A stretch of DNA of 64,000 nucleotides, from NCBI RefSeq assembly GCF_947179165.1, contig NC_077239.1:20429134-20493133 (forward strand), in the 5' to 3' direction. Positions 35,431-45,720 of this stretch are shown here, one piece after another. This DNA is from Solanum dulcamara. Its lineage: Eukaryota > Streptophyta > Magnoliopsida > Solanales > Solanaceae. Numbering within the stretch: position 1 is the stretch's first letter; every line of letters starts with the position of its first letter. Under the pieces are notes generated by a model, which saw only the letters and a list, made by a program, of their open reading frames with translations, made no database searches and was not told the origin of the DNA. The position numbers and the translations under genes were made by a program.

Positions 35431-36470
35431 ATGGCTTCAAGAAGGCCATCATTTCTAAGGGGAAATAATGCTAATGAAGCCCAAGATCCCCTAGTTACTC
35501 AATGCAATGGTCCTCTACCAAACTAAGTGACTAATGCGGAGTTTCGAACCGCCATTACTCTACTAGACCAAATGGTGACCAATCAAGGGATTGCGGCTCC
35601 CCCTAATGTTCCTACTTCGGCCTCAAGAGTGAGGGACTTTACATGAATGAATCCTTTGAAGTTTCATGGCTCAAAAGTTTAAGAGGATTCACAAGAGTTT
35701 ATTGATGAGGTCTACAATATAGTGAGTATTATGGGTGTGACTTAGGAAGAAAAATCATAGTTGGTGGCTTACCAACTTAAGGGTGTTTCCCAAGTTTGGT
35801 ACTCTCAATGGACGTTGGAAAGGGTCGATGAAAGTCCTATTGAATGAGAAGCTTCCAAACTTACTTTCCTTGATCACTTTTTCCCTCTTGAGTTAAGGAA
35901 GGCTAAATTTTTGGATTTCATAAATCTTCAACAAGGCAATATGGGAATGAGGGACTATTCCCTCAAGTGTACTAAGCTATCCAAGTATGATTTTTTATTG
36001 GTTATCGGTCCACATGACTGAATGATTCAATTCATATCAGGGTTAATTGGTTGCTAAGGAATTTAGTATCGCTATGCTTGTTAAAGAGATGGACATATCT
36101 CAACTCATGACTTTTGCCGAACAAATTAAAGGAGAAAAGCTCAAGGAGATGACGATGAGAGATTCTAAGAAGGCATGTTATGAAGGTTGGTTCTTCAATG
36201 CTAGGACCGGTGGTAGTAGTGGATGATCTCAATAACGCCAAAGCTCGGGGAAGAAGTTTGCTAAAGATAGGGTGCCAATCCGTAAAGCTCAAGAAGGAGG
36301 ATGTGTGAATTATAGTAGCCCTTCTTTTCCTACGTGTGTAAAGTGTGGAAAGAATCATGGAGGGAAATGCTTGATGAGAACTGGTGCTTCTTATGGATGT
36401 GGCAAGATGGTCCATAAGCAATCTGAGTGCGCTTATGTTTCCAATAAGGGTGGATAAGGTAGTCCTCTAG
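35431..36470 (+). pseudogene. gag: gag relic, element B
   Basis: The start is the ATG at 35431 (MASRRPSFLRGNNANEAQDP), five bases after an acceptor-like gattttcag. The capsid region shows LVAYQLKGVSQVWYSQW (about 35760-35815), LTFLDHFFPLELRKAKF (about 35857-35910) and LQQGNMGMRDYSLKCTKLSKY. Tandem zinc knuckles are in the frame 36272-36457: CVKCGKNHGGKC and YGCGKMVHKQSEC. In-frame stops at about 35524, 35644, 35680, 35743 and 35758 plus a frameshift before the knuckles make it nonfunctional. The opposite-strand open frame at 36032-36421 is a shadow. Confidence 0.85.
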
Positions 36471-36569
36471 GAGGCCAAGTGCAACAAGGCGCCCAAGCTC
36501 AACCTAAGGATCGCCAATGCAACAACCGATTTTATGCTCTTCATGCTAGGCAAGATGTTGGTTAGACTC

Positions 36570-36995
36570 TCGATGTGGTCAAGGTATTATATGGGTATTT
36601 AACTTTGATGTGTATGCATTGCTTAATCTGGGTGCCAACTTCTCTTTTGTTACTCCTTGCCTTGCTATACGATTTGATGTGTGCCCCAAAGTGTTATTAG
36701 AACCATTTTCGGTTTATACTCCCATTGGTGATTCGGTATTGGACAAGAGAGCTTATAGAAATTGCCCCGTATGGGTCTTGCACAGAGTTATTCCATGTTA
36801 TCTTATTGAACTTAACATTACTGATTTTGATATCATTCTTGGTATGGATTTGTTACACGCCGTTTATGCATCTATATGTTGTATGACTCATGTGATTAAA
36901 TTTCACTTTCTGAATGAGCCTATTATTTTGAATGGAAGGTTAATAATACGGTGGTTAAGGGTTGATTCATTACATGTATTAAGGCCCAGAAAATG
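36570..36995 (+). pseudogene. aspartic protease relic, element B
   Basis: Open from about 36600 to a stop at 36994-36996. The active-site motif reads LLNLGANFSFVTP where the family has LLDPGA: the catalytic Asp has become Asn. Downstream landmarks are intact: VYTPIGDSVLDKRAYRNCPVWV, the NITDFDIILGMDLL segment, and the hydrophobic end. It overlaps the RT frame by 4 nt. Confidence 0.85.
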
Positions 36996-37960
36996 ATTTC
37001 CAAGGGGTGCAATTATCATATTGTGCGAGTTAGGGACGTCAAATCCAAAACTCTTACTCTTGAGTTTGTCCCTACACTTAATGAGTTTTTCGATGTATTT
37101 CTCGATGATTTACCCGATATTCCTCCCGAAAGGAAAATTGACTTTGGCATAGATCTCTTTTCCAATACCCAACCTATTTCTATTCCTCAGTACCGTATTG
37201 CTCCGGTGGAACTTAAGGAGTTCAAAGAACAATTGAATAATTTGTTGGATAAGGGTTTTAGAAGATCGAGTATTTCATCATGGGGTTCTCCCGTGTTATT
37301 TGTTAGGAAGAAAGATGGATCACTCCGAATGTGTATATACTACCTTCAATTGAATAAGGTCACCATAAAGAACAAGTATCCAATTGCAAGGATACATAAC
37401 TTATTTGATAAATTGCTAGGAGCAAGCTACTTTTCTAAGATTGACCTCCATTACGGTTATCATCAATTGAGGGTAAGGGAGTGTGATATTTCTAAAATGG
37501 CTTTACGGACAAGGTATGGTCATTTTGAATATGTAGTAATGTCGTATGGTTTGACTAGTGATCCCACAATATAAGTGCATTTGATGAACCATATTTTAAA
37601 GCCATCCTTGGACATGTTTGTAGTGGTATTCATTGATGAAATCTTGATTTATTCTCAAAATGAGGAAGATCATATGGGTCACTTGCGGATTGTGTTGCAA
37701 ACATTGAGAGAGAAGCAATTATTTTCTAAATTTAGTATGTGAGTTTAGGTTGAGGGAAGTTGCATTTCTTGTCCATGTGGTGTCCGGTGATGGGATTAAA
37801 GTACATCCAAAGAAAATGGAGGGGGTTAAGAATTGGACTATACCATTATCTCCTTTGGAAATTAGAAGCTTTTTGTGCTTAGTCGAATACTACAGAAGGT
37901 TTGTTGAAGGGTTTTTGTCTATTACTTAGCCTTTAACTAAGTTGAAACAAAAGAAGGTGA
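36993..37960 (+). pseudogene. pol: reverse transcriptase, element B (well preserved, inactivated)
   Basis: A 193-codon open frame (36993-37574) covers the linker ([20 protein letters not shown]), the fingers ([20 protein letters not shown]; the family RMCIDYR reads RMCIYYL) and palm motif A ([16 protein letters not shown], Asp kept). It continues through [16 protein letters not shown] to a stop at 37572-37574. The same frame resumes to about 37740 with [18 protein letters not shown], where the second Asp of FIDD is Glu. A one-base deletion near 37738 (SKFSM instead of SKCEF) breaks it. The connection (FCLVEYYRRF-like, about 37875-37905) is in another frame. Confidence 0.9.
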
Positions 37961-38571
37961 AGTTTCACTGTTCGGATGAATGAGAGAAAAGTTTCAAAAT
38001 ATTGAAGGATCGTCTCACGTTGGCTGCTATTTTGACTTTGCCTGAAGGTTCTGATGGGTTTTTTGTTTATTGTGATACTTCACGTGTGGGTTTGGGTTGT
38101 GTCTTGATGCAACATGGTAAATCTATAGCCTATGCTTCTAGGAAACTTAAAGTGCATGAAAGAAATTATCCGACCCATGATCTTGAACTCGCGATAGTTG
38201 TGTTTGCTTTGAAAATTTGGCGCCATTATCCTTATGGTGTGCATGTTGATGTGTTTACCAACCACAGAATCTTGCAATATATTTTTATCCAAAAGAACTT
38301 GAACATTAGGAAAAGGAGGTGGCTTGAACACCTAAAAGACTATGACATGAACGTATTTTACCATCTGGGTAATCAAAATGTTGTAGCCGATGCTCTTAGT
38401 CGGTTGTCTATGGATAGTGTTGCATATGTTCAGGAAGGTAAGAGGGAGTTGGTTAAAGAGGTCCATAGATTGGCATATTTAGGTGTGCGTTTGGTTGATT
38501 CCAACAATAGAGGTGTTCCTATACATAATGATTCGGAATCATCTCTTGCGGCTGACGTCAAGGCAAAATAA
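37961..38571 (+). pseudogene. pol: RNase H and linker, element B (long open frame)
   Basis: An uninterrupted frame from 38002 to the stop at 38569-38571. It shows [22 protein letters not shown] (first Asp), [16 protein letters not shown] (Glu), [16 protein letters not shown] (the family TDH is TNH, so the third acidic residue is lost) and [11 protein letters not shown] (last Asp). The linker [20 protein letters not shown] follows. A stop at 37981-37983 separates it from RT, so no start codon is expected; it is a fragment of the polyprotein. Confidence 0.9.
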
Positions 38572-38639
38572 GACAATGGTTCAATTTTGGTTGAGTTGAA
38601 GAAATCGGTTTTCATAAAAGCCATTGAGGTTTTCTCCCT

Positions 38640-39575
38640 TGAGAGAGATGGGGTATTAAGTTAAGAAGGTCATTTGTGTGTTCCAAATATTGAGGGATTA
38701 AGAGAGTTGATATTTAATAAGGCCCATAGTTCTTGGTATTCAATTCATCTAGGATACACCAAGATGTATCGTGATTTGAGGGAAGTGTATTGGTGGAATG
38801 GCATAAAGAAAGATATAGCGGAGTTTGTGGCTAAGTGTTCTAATTGTCAATAAGTTAAAGTTGAACATCAAAGGCCGGGAGGTCTAACTCAAGACATTGA
38901 AATCCCTAGTGGAAATGGGAACATGTGAATATGGAATTTGTAACTACTTTTCCTCGTAATAAGAGACAACATGATTATATTTGGGTCATTGTTGACCGAA
39001 TGACCAAATCAACATATTTTCTACCGATCAAGTCATACTATGGTGTCGAATACTATGGTAAGTTGTACATTCATGAACTTGTGAAACATCATGGTGTTCC
39101 TTTGTCGATTATATCAGATAGAGGTACTCAATTCACTTCATATTTTTGGAAGTCATTTCAGAAAGGTCTTGGTACTAGTGTCAAGCTAAGTACCGCTTTC
39201 CATTCTTAAGTCGATGGACAAGCCGAAAGAACGATTCAAAACTTGAAGGATATGTTAAGGGCATATGTGGTTGATCTTAAAGGAAGTTGGGATAAGCATT
39301 TTCCATTGATTGAGTTTACCTACAATAATAGTTATCATTCTAGCATCCAAATGGTTTTTTTTGAAGCCTTATATGGGAGAAGATGTAGGTCTCCAGTGGG
39401 GTGGTTTGAAGTGGGTGAGATGGCATTGATTGATATAGATTTTGTAGTTTATGCAATGGGGAAAGTAAAGGTCATAAGAGGAAGATTGAAGACAGCTCAA
39501 AGTCTTCAAAAGTTCTATTTGTACACTAGGAGAGAGAGCTTGAATTTGATGTGGATTATATGGTGTATTTGAAGA
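38640..39575 (+). pseudogene. pol: integrase relic, element B
   Basis: The HHCC zinc-binding region is at 38675-38850 (LCVPNIEGLRELIFNKAHSSWYSIH, then KCSNCQ followed by a stop). The core opens at 38925: NMEFVTTFP, where the first catalytic Asp is Glu; then SIISDRGTQFTS (second Asp kept), and after a stop at 39208, DGQAERTIQNLKDML (catalytic Glu kept, about 39220-39255). SIQMVFFEALYGRRCRSPVGWFEVGE ends the core (about 39340-39420). A frameshift at about 38912 separates the zinc region from the core, and another before 39550 separates the core from the C-terminus. Confidence 0.9.
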
Positions 39576-39982
39576 TTTCACCTATTAAAGGGGTAATGCG
39601 GTTTGGTAAGAAAGGGAAGTTGAGTCCTAGATATGTAGGGCCCTATAAAATATTGAAGCGTATTGGAAAAGTGGCACATGAGTTAGACTTTCCACTTGAG
39701 TTCAATTTGGTTTATCCGGTATTTCATATGTCAATGTTGAGGAAGTTTGTGGGTGATCCAAATTCTATTGTGCCAATGGAGACTATGAGTATTAATGAGA
39801 ATTTGACTTATGGGGAGATCTCGATTGAGATTTTAGACCGATAAGTGAAGGGGTTAAGAAATAAAAACGTTGCACCCATCAAAGTGTTATGGAGGAATCA
39901 ACAATTAAAGAGTTCTATGTGGGAAGCAGAATCGGACAAGATGAAGCGTTATCCATATCTCTTCCCTTCTACTAAATACTAA
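39545..39982 (+). pseudogene. pol: pol C-terminal domain, element B
   Basis: An open frame to 39844 contains MVYLKISPIKGVMRFGKKGKL, then SPRYVGPYKILKRIGKVAHELDFP and VYPVFHMSMLRKFVGDP, the conserved DNA-binding C-terminal region of this gypsy group. A stop at 39842-39844 precedes the terminal segment VLWRNQQLKSSMWEAES..KRYPYLFPSTKY, ending at a TAA near 39982. From there to 40240 no feature is seen except the end of the internal region. Confidence 0.85.
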
Positions 39983-40235
39983 AGGTACTAAGTTGTCCAT
40001 GATAAAATCAATTAAACTCCTATATTTCAGTTCCATATGTCATTCGTATGCATGCATATGTCATTCTTATGCATGCATAATTCATGAAAATAATTTTTTT
40101 CTCAAAGACTATGCCTTAGGTTAAGTATGAAGTTTACATGTTTTATGCATTTTTCAAAGTGTCATGTTAATGTTGGGTTGCTAGTCATTTTTCTATGCCC
40201 TTCCTATATTAGTTGAATATTATTCGAGGACAAAT

Positions 40236-40253
40236 GTTTCCCGGGGGAGATAT
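40236..40253 (+). other. polypurine tract, element B
   Basis: cccgggggagatat precedes the changed 3' LTR start (TATAACAATTC). Just upstream, attcgaggacaaat is a decayed version of the inverted-repeat motif next to the tracts of elements C and D. Confidence 0.65.
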
Positions 40254-42362
40254 TATAACAATTCTCAAAATGATCAAAAGTGTCTTAAGAATGCCCTGTG
40301 AATAGGCCTCTCATGTAATGCATTATCCTTAATCTTGTTGGCAAATCAGAGTCTGAAATACCAATCAGGGGGTTAAACCCTACGGTAAAATGGACTTGAT
40401 GAATTTTTAGAACCCGTATATCAAAAGATAGAATTTTCAAGAAATAGTGAAGTGCGTGGCATATCCGCATCACGGACTTTCTTAAAATATCATTCGCTCA
40501 AAATTGGCCTATCAGGGAACACCTCCTCGTCGCAGACCTGGGGATGGTTTTTGCCCAAATTCAATTTCTAAGTAAGGGCACTTTCGACTTTTTCCTAATT
40601 GTTAGTTAATCAACTTGGACATTTTTAGGACTTAATTTTACTCTATAAACTACCCTAAACCTCAAATTTTATTCATTCTTCTAAAATTCACCTACTCAAA
40701 TATTTCTCTCTCTACAAAAGACTCTCAAGGACTCCATTCAAGACTTCAAATAAATTCACTCAAGCTCTCCATAAAAACTTTCAAGTTCTTCCAAATTATT
40801 TGGTTTTCTCACTCAAGGTATGTGGGTATTGATTCATGGATTGTTTCATCCATGAAACCCAATCAATTTCTCAAGTTTTCTATCATATTAAAGTATGGTG
40901 TTTTATGGGTTTTATGATCTCTATTCTAATTGCATGAATTATAATTCAAATTATGATTATGAGTCTATTTTGATATAAATTAATGCTTATTGCATTGACT
41001 TAAGGAGTTTTTCCATGAATTCTCCTATATTGATCTCTAGGATTAATGATATGAATTATGGGTATTTTGTCTTTAGTTCCAAATGGTATTATCTTTATGG
41101 AGTATATATGAGCTGATAGAAAATATATGATCATGCATGTTTTCTAGTCGATTTCATGATTTTCTAGTAAATTGATCATGCATTCATGGCTTACCCTAAT
41201 TTCAAGTATAAGCTATGATCATGAATTTTCAAGTTATATTCTATGAGAGTTATATTTAATGATTTCAAAGGTATTATCATGAATCTCAATCAAATTGATT
41301 ATGCATTTGAATTTTACTCTAAATTAACGTATAAATTATTATCATGAGTCAGAAATACGTTCAAGGTTTGAATTTCATGCAAATTATGAAGTAAGGTGAC
41401 TTAGGTCCCTATGTGGTGACCTTGGACTGATCTATATAAATTATGCAAATCTAATTATAATGATGAAAGGACAAATTCTCACATTACAAGTATGTTATGA
41501 CAATGAGCTACTCTATGATTTCCAACCTATGATCATGACTATGATATATGTATTATGATTTCTACGCTATGTATGTATTCCGTGGGATTTGACTTAGTAC
41601 AGAGTGGAGTTGAGGTGGGGGCCCTACCAAAAGCCCTAGTAGTAACGTCATGTCTCTTAAACTATGTGTAACCATAGTTTGCCTTCATTGCTAGCTATTG
41701 GATCCATATATAGCATATGTATGACCCGCGTAGCGGGATAGAGTCTACCTTGGTAAGTAGATTCCTCTTTTTCTTTATTGTATGGATAGACAACGGGATT
41801 CCATGTTAAAGTTGGCATGATCTTATTATCGGTGATGGTTCCTATCCCATATATGTACAATCACATGTGTATTTTCATGATCTCAATTATGCTATTCAAA
41901 TACTATGGTCATTATGATTTTCTTATGACTTTTCTTATCTCATCTTATCATATGTTTTACTCGACCATTGCATCCCATGATTTACGTTGCATGTCATTCC
42001 CTCATGCTTAGTACATTCCAATTTGCTAATGCATACTTTTTGCCTACATTGTCTCATAATGTGGGGGTTGAGGTTGAAGATCTTATTCATCCACGTGGCT
42101 AGTTAAGCTTTCTATCCGACAGTGTTTGTGGTGAATACACATTTATCGAGGACTAGTCAATGAGTTGCTTATTGTTTTCAAAGACTTTTGTTATATTTCA
42201 TATTGAGGGTGAGCTAGGGACATGTCTTATCCCCCACCTGTGTTCATGAGTAGAGGCATCTAGTTGGACAAATATTTTGAGTCCATGTTGTCAGGTGACA
42301 TTCTTCGTTTTCTATTCATGGTTTAGAATCTCTTATGATATTTCTGATTTTACTTTACCTTA
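40254..42362 (+). repeat. Element B 3' LTR, main part
   Basis: Colinear with 33014-35120. A TATA-like site lies at 40641-40650 and a stronger donor-like site (caag|gtatgtggg, GT at 40818-40819) than in the 5' LTR. The LTR is cut at 42362 by element C and its last 89 bp lie at 60490-60578, where the sequence is AT-shifted compared with the 5' LTR. Confidence 0.88.
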
Positions 42363-42716
42363 GGTTATGCCCCGTACTTTGGTACTTCATAACGCTTTCT
42401 TAAGCTTTTTAAAAGTTGCCACGTGACTTAGATTGTCTACCACGCTATTAAATAACTCTAAGGGTAGAAGAATGAGATACCCCATACTAGGGAAGATTGG
42501 AAATAGGGTTATAAGAATTCAGAAGGAGTTGGAGGCCAAGTAATGAGTCGTATGACTCGATCTACTAACGTAATCTACCAACTTGGATGTCCTACGTAAT
42601 TAAGCTACTTGAGTATACGTCAAGCTTAAGTAGCAAGGAATGCATAGGCTCTTAAAGTAAGACGAAATTATGGACCTACGGAAGGGAAATAAGGAAATGA
42701 CGTGCCTACTCAAAGC

Positions 42717-42780
42717 AAGTAGGTGATGCACCTACTTGGAAAAGTAGGTGATGCACCTACTTAGTCTTAAGTAGGTGATG
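42717..42780. repeat. tandem palindromes upstream of element C TATA box
   Basis: Arms aagtaggtg and cacctactt flank a 3-nt loop atg at 42717-42737 and again at 42742-42762; both are perfect. A half unit follows at 42769-42780. The 3' LTR has the same arrangement (47918-47938 with one change, 47943-47963 perfect). D-family LTRs have a changed version with matching changes in both arms. Confidence 0.85.
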
Positions 42781-42909
42781 CAGCAGCTTGGGGTGGATCC
42801 TACTGCCACATGGCAGCATGTGATTGGCCGTATGGGTTTAGGTGGCACCCTAGGAGGCTGCCATGTGTCACCCCTAGGGGGATGCCACGTGGAACCTTCT
42901 AAAGAGGTA

Positions 42910-42920
42910 CATATATATGT
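42910..42920 (+). promoter_or_regulatory. probable TATA box, element C LTR
   Basis: acatatatatg is conserved in the 3' LTR (48110-48120) and replaced by ctatatatatg in the D LTRs (51138-51148 and about 58545-58556). It lies 90-100 nt upstream of the intron-like donor. Confidence 0.5.
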
Positions 42921-43008
42921 CTTATGATGACTATTAACTCATTCTTCATTCTAAATTTCAGCAAACATAGAGAGAAAAGAGAGCAGTCACGGTTTAAGAG
43001 AAACTAAG

Positions 43009-43122
43009 GTAAGTTTCCAATTTTCTCTCCGTGAATTAATTATTTATGGCATTCCTAAACAACATAGAGGTGTATATATGTGTGTTATATGTCTTATAAT
43101 CTGATTCTCATCCAAATTTCAG
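43009..43122 (+). other. intron-like segment in element C 5' LTR
   Basis: Donor aag|gtaagttt (GT 43009-43010) and acceptor ccaaatttcag (AG 43121-43122) enclose a 114-nt AT-rich interval. In the 3' LTR the donor is kept (48210) but the acceptor reads tttaag. Element D 5' LTR has the donor at 51259 and ttcttcag ending at 51363 (105 nt); in its 3' LTR the donor is changed to GGGAAG. Confidence 0.35.
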
Positions 43123-43993
43123 CAAAGAACAAGAGAGAAAACCTGAGACAAAGAAAGAGAGAAAACGCTAGGGAACAGACCCATTTTTGAATTAAACTGT
43201 TGTTAGTAATACAAGTATAACTCCTAGTGTAAGGCTTAGTTTTATGTGATTCAAGATGTTTTGGAAAGATATTTGATAGGTATATAACTTACATGAGCCT
43301 ATAAAATCCATTTTGGCTTTTATCTGCTCGAAAATGGGTGATGAAGTATGGGGAGGCTCTGCCCAGATTTTGGTTTGGGAAATGCTACACGGACTGCTGT
43401 TGGTATTTTGGGCATATATTTTTGTAAACAATTGTTGTAGGGGTGATTCAAAATTTTATGTGACCCTGATACACATGTCTATAACTTTTATTGAGTCTAC
43501 AAATCCTTTTTCCCTCAATTACCCCTTCGAATCTATGTGACAATACAAGATAGTAGGCTGTCCAGAATTCACGTTTTGATAGTGTTGGCAAGTTTTGGCC
43601 AATTTCGGGTAAGGTAAGGACTTTAATTTAAATTTGGAGGTTATGGTGTTGGTATTAAGTGTATTATAGGTTGTTTAAGTATCTGGAAATGTGAAAACAT
43701 CATAGAGATGCTTGGCATTCGAAATAAATTAAATCGGAATCGCTATAGTTGAATTATCGTCGAAGTAAAGTGTTGTGCTTGTGGCGTACTTCTGCAACTG
43801 TGTGGGGGTTTATTTCAGGGCCTAAATGGGTTCTAAAATGGGTTTGGTTGCTGTTGGTAATAGCCACATGACCCCTCGTTTTATATAAATAAAGGCTTTG
43901 CGAAATAAAGACTAGAAACCCTATTTTGGTGTCTTAATTTTCAGCAAGTTGTTTGGAGCATGTGTTGCGTGATGTCGCCATGTTTTATATTTA

Positions 43994-44188
43994 TATGCTG
44001 CAGGGTGTTGTTGTTGGTCGGCTGTAGTGATTAGGGATGTAATTGGAAATTTAGATAAGGCACTTTATAGGGGAGGTGCTGCCCAATTTTCGTTAACGCC
44101 TTAACTAATTAAAGAAATAGTCGAGGAGACGAATAAGGAAATAGGTTCCATGAATGCTAAGGTGCAACCGAGGGCACTAAAAAGTTAA
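43994..44188 (+). other. conserved 195-nt block (65 codons to a shared stop), element C 5' LTR
   Basis: Counterpart of the open frame in the solo LTR (23293-23099). Here one in-frame TAA interrupts it about 25 codons before the final TAA at 44186-44188. The core reads YRGGAAQFSL. Copies at 49195-49389 (C 3' LTR) and 52053-52247 (D 5' LTR, three internal stops) have exactly the same length with no insertions or deletions. Confidence 0.5.
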
Positions 44189-44784
44189 GGTTGTTGATAC
44201 TTGCATTTCTTCTATGTTAAATAGATTCGGAGGACGATGACATGAACGTGATGAAGATAAGTCCATACGAGATATGTGAAGCTTTCTTTTGGCATAAGTA
44301 TATAAAGCTTATCTTCTCTTATTTTGGCATGTCTTAGCCATAAGTGGTTGGTATATGTAATGTGGAGATAGTCTCATTCTTAGAATCCCGAGCATGATTC
44401 ATTAATCTTATTCACTTCTTGATGTTAGAACTCCTGCGATGGTTGAGTTATGGTCTTGTAAGCCTTTTACGTGATAAGAAGTAATACACGTGAAGCATAT
44501 CTCTTCCTTTCCTTGGAATGGATTAATGTAAGTGAAACGAGGTATGATATGAGTTAGAGATAGTTCCATTTACAGGCTCTGGATGTGACTCATGACTTGT
44601 ACTCCTCTTGAATGATAAGGCTCTTAAAGTAGTTGAACTACGACCCTCGAGCCTTCTATAGGGTGAATAGTGATGGAATGTGTAAGCTCCTATACCTAAG
44701 GGCTTTGGAACCTATTTTATAGTGATACCTAAGGGATGTTTGACATGTTACCAAGTTTTACATGCATGTATATGAATTATTAGG

Positions 44785-44985
44785 TGATATGTGGATCGAG
44801 CCGTCATACCTCGGCATTGTTATGCATTATATGGATCAGGCCGTCGTACCTCGGTTTTACCATACGATATATGCATCGGGCCATCGTTCCTTGGCATTAT
44901 TACATGATATGTGGATCGGGCCGTCGTTCCTCGGCATGTGCTTGATATATATATGGATCTGGCTGTACGTTCCACAGTGCTAGCA
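44785..44985 (+). repeat. 40-bp minisatellite, five units, element C 5' LTR
   Basis: Anchors gtggatc/atggatc/atgcatc occur at 44791, 44831, 44871, 44911 and 44951, an exact 40-bp period. Units read gatatgtggatcgggccgtc and then gttcctcggcatt with variation. The 3' LTR has the same array with anchors at 50004, 50044, 50084, 50124 and 50164. Confidence 0.92.
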
Positions 44986-45197
44986 ATATGCATATGCCTA
45001 TAGTGATAGATGATGTATTTGTAATATTGAGTCCCCGAGCGCGACGGATACTATACGTGATACTGGTATACAGGAATTTGTTTTATGAGGTGCAGGTACA
45101 GTACCCTATTAAATGCTATACTTGATTTCCTGCATCTCTGTTTCAGTTGTTATCCCAGTTATGTATGCTTATGTACTAAGTAAATGTATCGTATTGA

Positions 45198-45390
45198 CCC
45201 CCTTTGTTCAGGGGGCTGCATTTCATGCCCACATGTACAGACATTCATTTAAGAGATCCTCCAGCTTAGGATTTCTGCTCACCTATGATTGGAGGTGCTC
45301 TGCTATTCCGGAGCCTAGTGTTTTTGTACTGGTCCTCTGGTGTATATATGTATTTGTTCATTCAAGGGTACGGCGGGGGCCCTGTCCCGC
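45198..45390. repeat. two conserved GC-rich hairpins near LTR 3' end
   Basis: Hairpin 1: ccccc..ggggg around an AT-containing loop (45198-45215), also at 50411-50428, 53175-53190, 59656-59673 and on the minus strand at 22056-22040. Hairpin 2: ggcggg..cccgc (45372-45390), also at about 53344-53364, 59826-59846 and minus 21884-21867. In AT-rich LTRs such GC stems stand out; a role in RNA folding or 3' end formation is only a guess. Confidence 0.7.
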
Positions 45391-45702
45391 GATATGTTAT
45401 CATACTATTCTTAGAATTCTGTAGACATATATGTGTGGGTTGTTCATGAGTTTATTTCGATTGTGCCTATATGGCACGTTGTAAATGTTTTTACGTTATG
45501 GCAGCCTTGTCGGCTTGCATTCTCTTTCATGAAACAATATGAATGAAAGAGGCTATACGTACACGAAAATATTTTAACTCATTATGGTTTTTCTGAGTAG
45601 TATCACTTTACTCATAATTCAATTTGACTACAGTTGATAGATATGTATACGGGGGTCCAGGTTGGACCCCAGTCGTGGCCTACGGGGTTGGGTCGTGACA
45701 AA

Positions 45703-45720
45703 AGTGGTATAAGAGCAGTT
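45703..45720 (+). other. primer-binding site, element C
   Basis: agtggtataagagcagtt, one change from TGGTATCAGAGCAG, begins within 5 nt of the LTR end. Confidence 0.8.

Larger units (their letters stand above)
42363..45700 (+). repeat. Element C 5' LTR
   Basis: About 3.34 kb, ends ggttgggtcgtgaca. Modules in order: palindrome pair (42717-42762), a TATA-like acatatatatg (42910-42920), intron-like segment (43009-43122), conserved 195-nt block (43994-44188), 40-bp minisatellite (44785-44985), and two GC hairpins (45198-45215 and 45372-45390). The open frames at 43313, 44762 and 45113 are not supported as genes. Confidence 0.9.

Noticed and set aside
36032..36421. 129-codon open frame on the minus strand
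   Set aside because: It lies antisense to the gag relic of element B, whose capsid and zinc-knuckle motifs read on the plus strand; no motif on the minus side.
42717..42780. Regularly spaced palindromes considered as a CRISPR-like array
   Set aside because: Only two and a half units, spacers of 4-6 nt, plant LTR context and no cas genes.
43192..43540. Antisense frames at 43192-43431 and 48393-48632 and a sense frame at 43313-43540
   Set aside because: The 79-codon minus frame recurs only because the two C LTRs are about 97% identical; the D LTRs do not preserve it.
44785..44985. 40-bp array considered as a centromeric or subtelomeric satellite
   Set aside because: Only five units, confined to the LTR and repeated at the same place in its partner LTR.
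45113..45424. Repeated open frames of 60-120 codons in LTR 3' parts (45113, 50335, 53024, 59505)
   Set aside because: They are the same LTR segment containing the GC hairpins; frame and termini differ between copies, unlike the 195-nt block.
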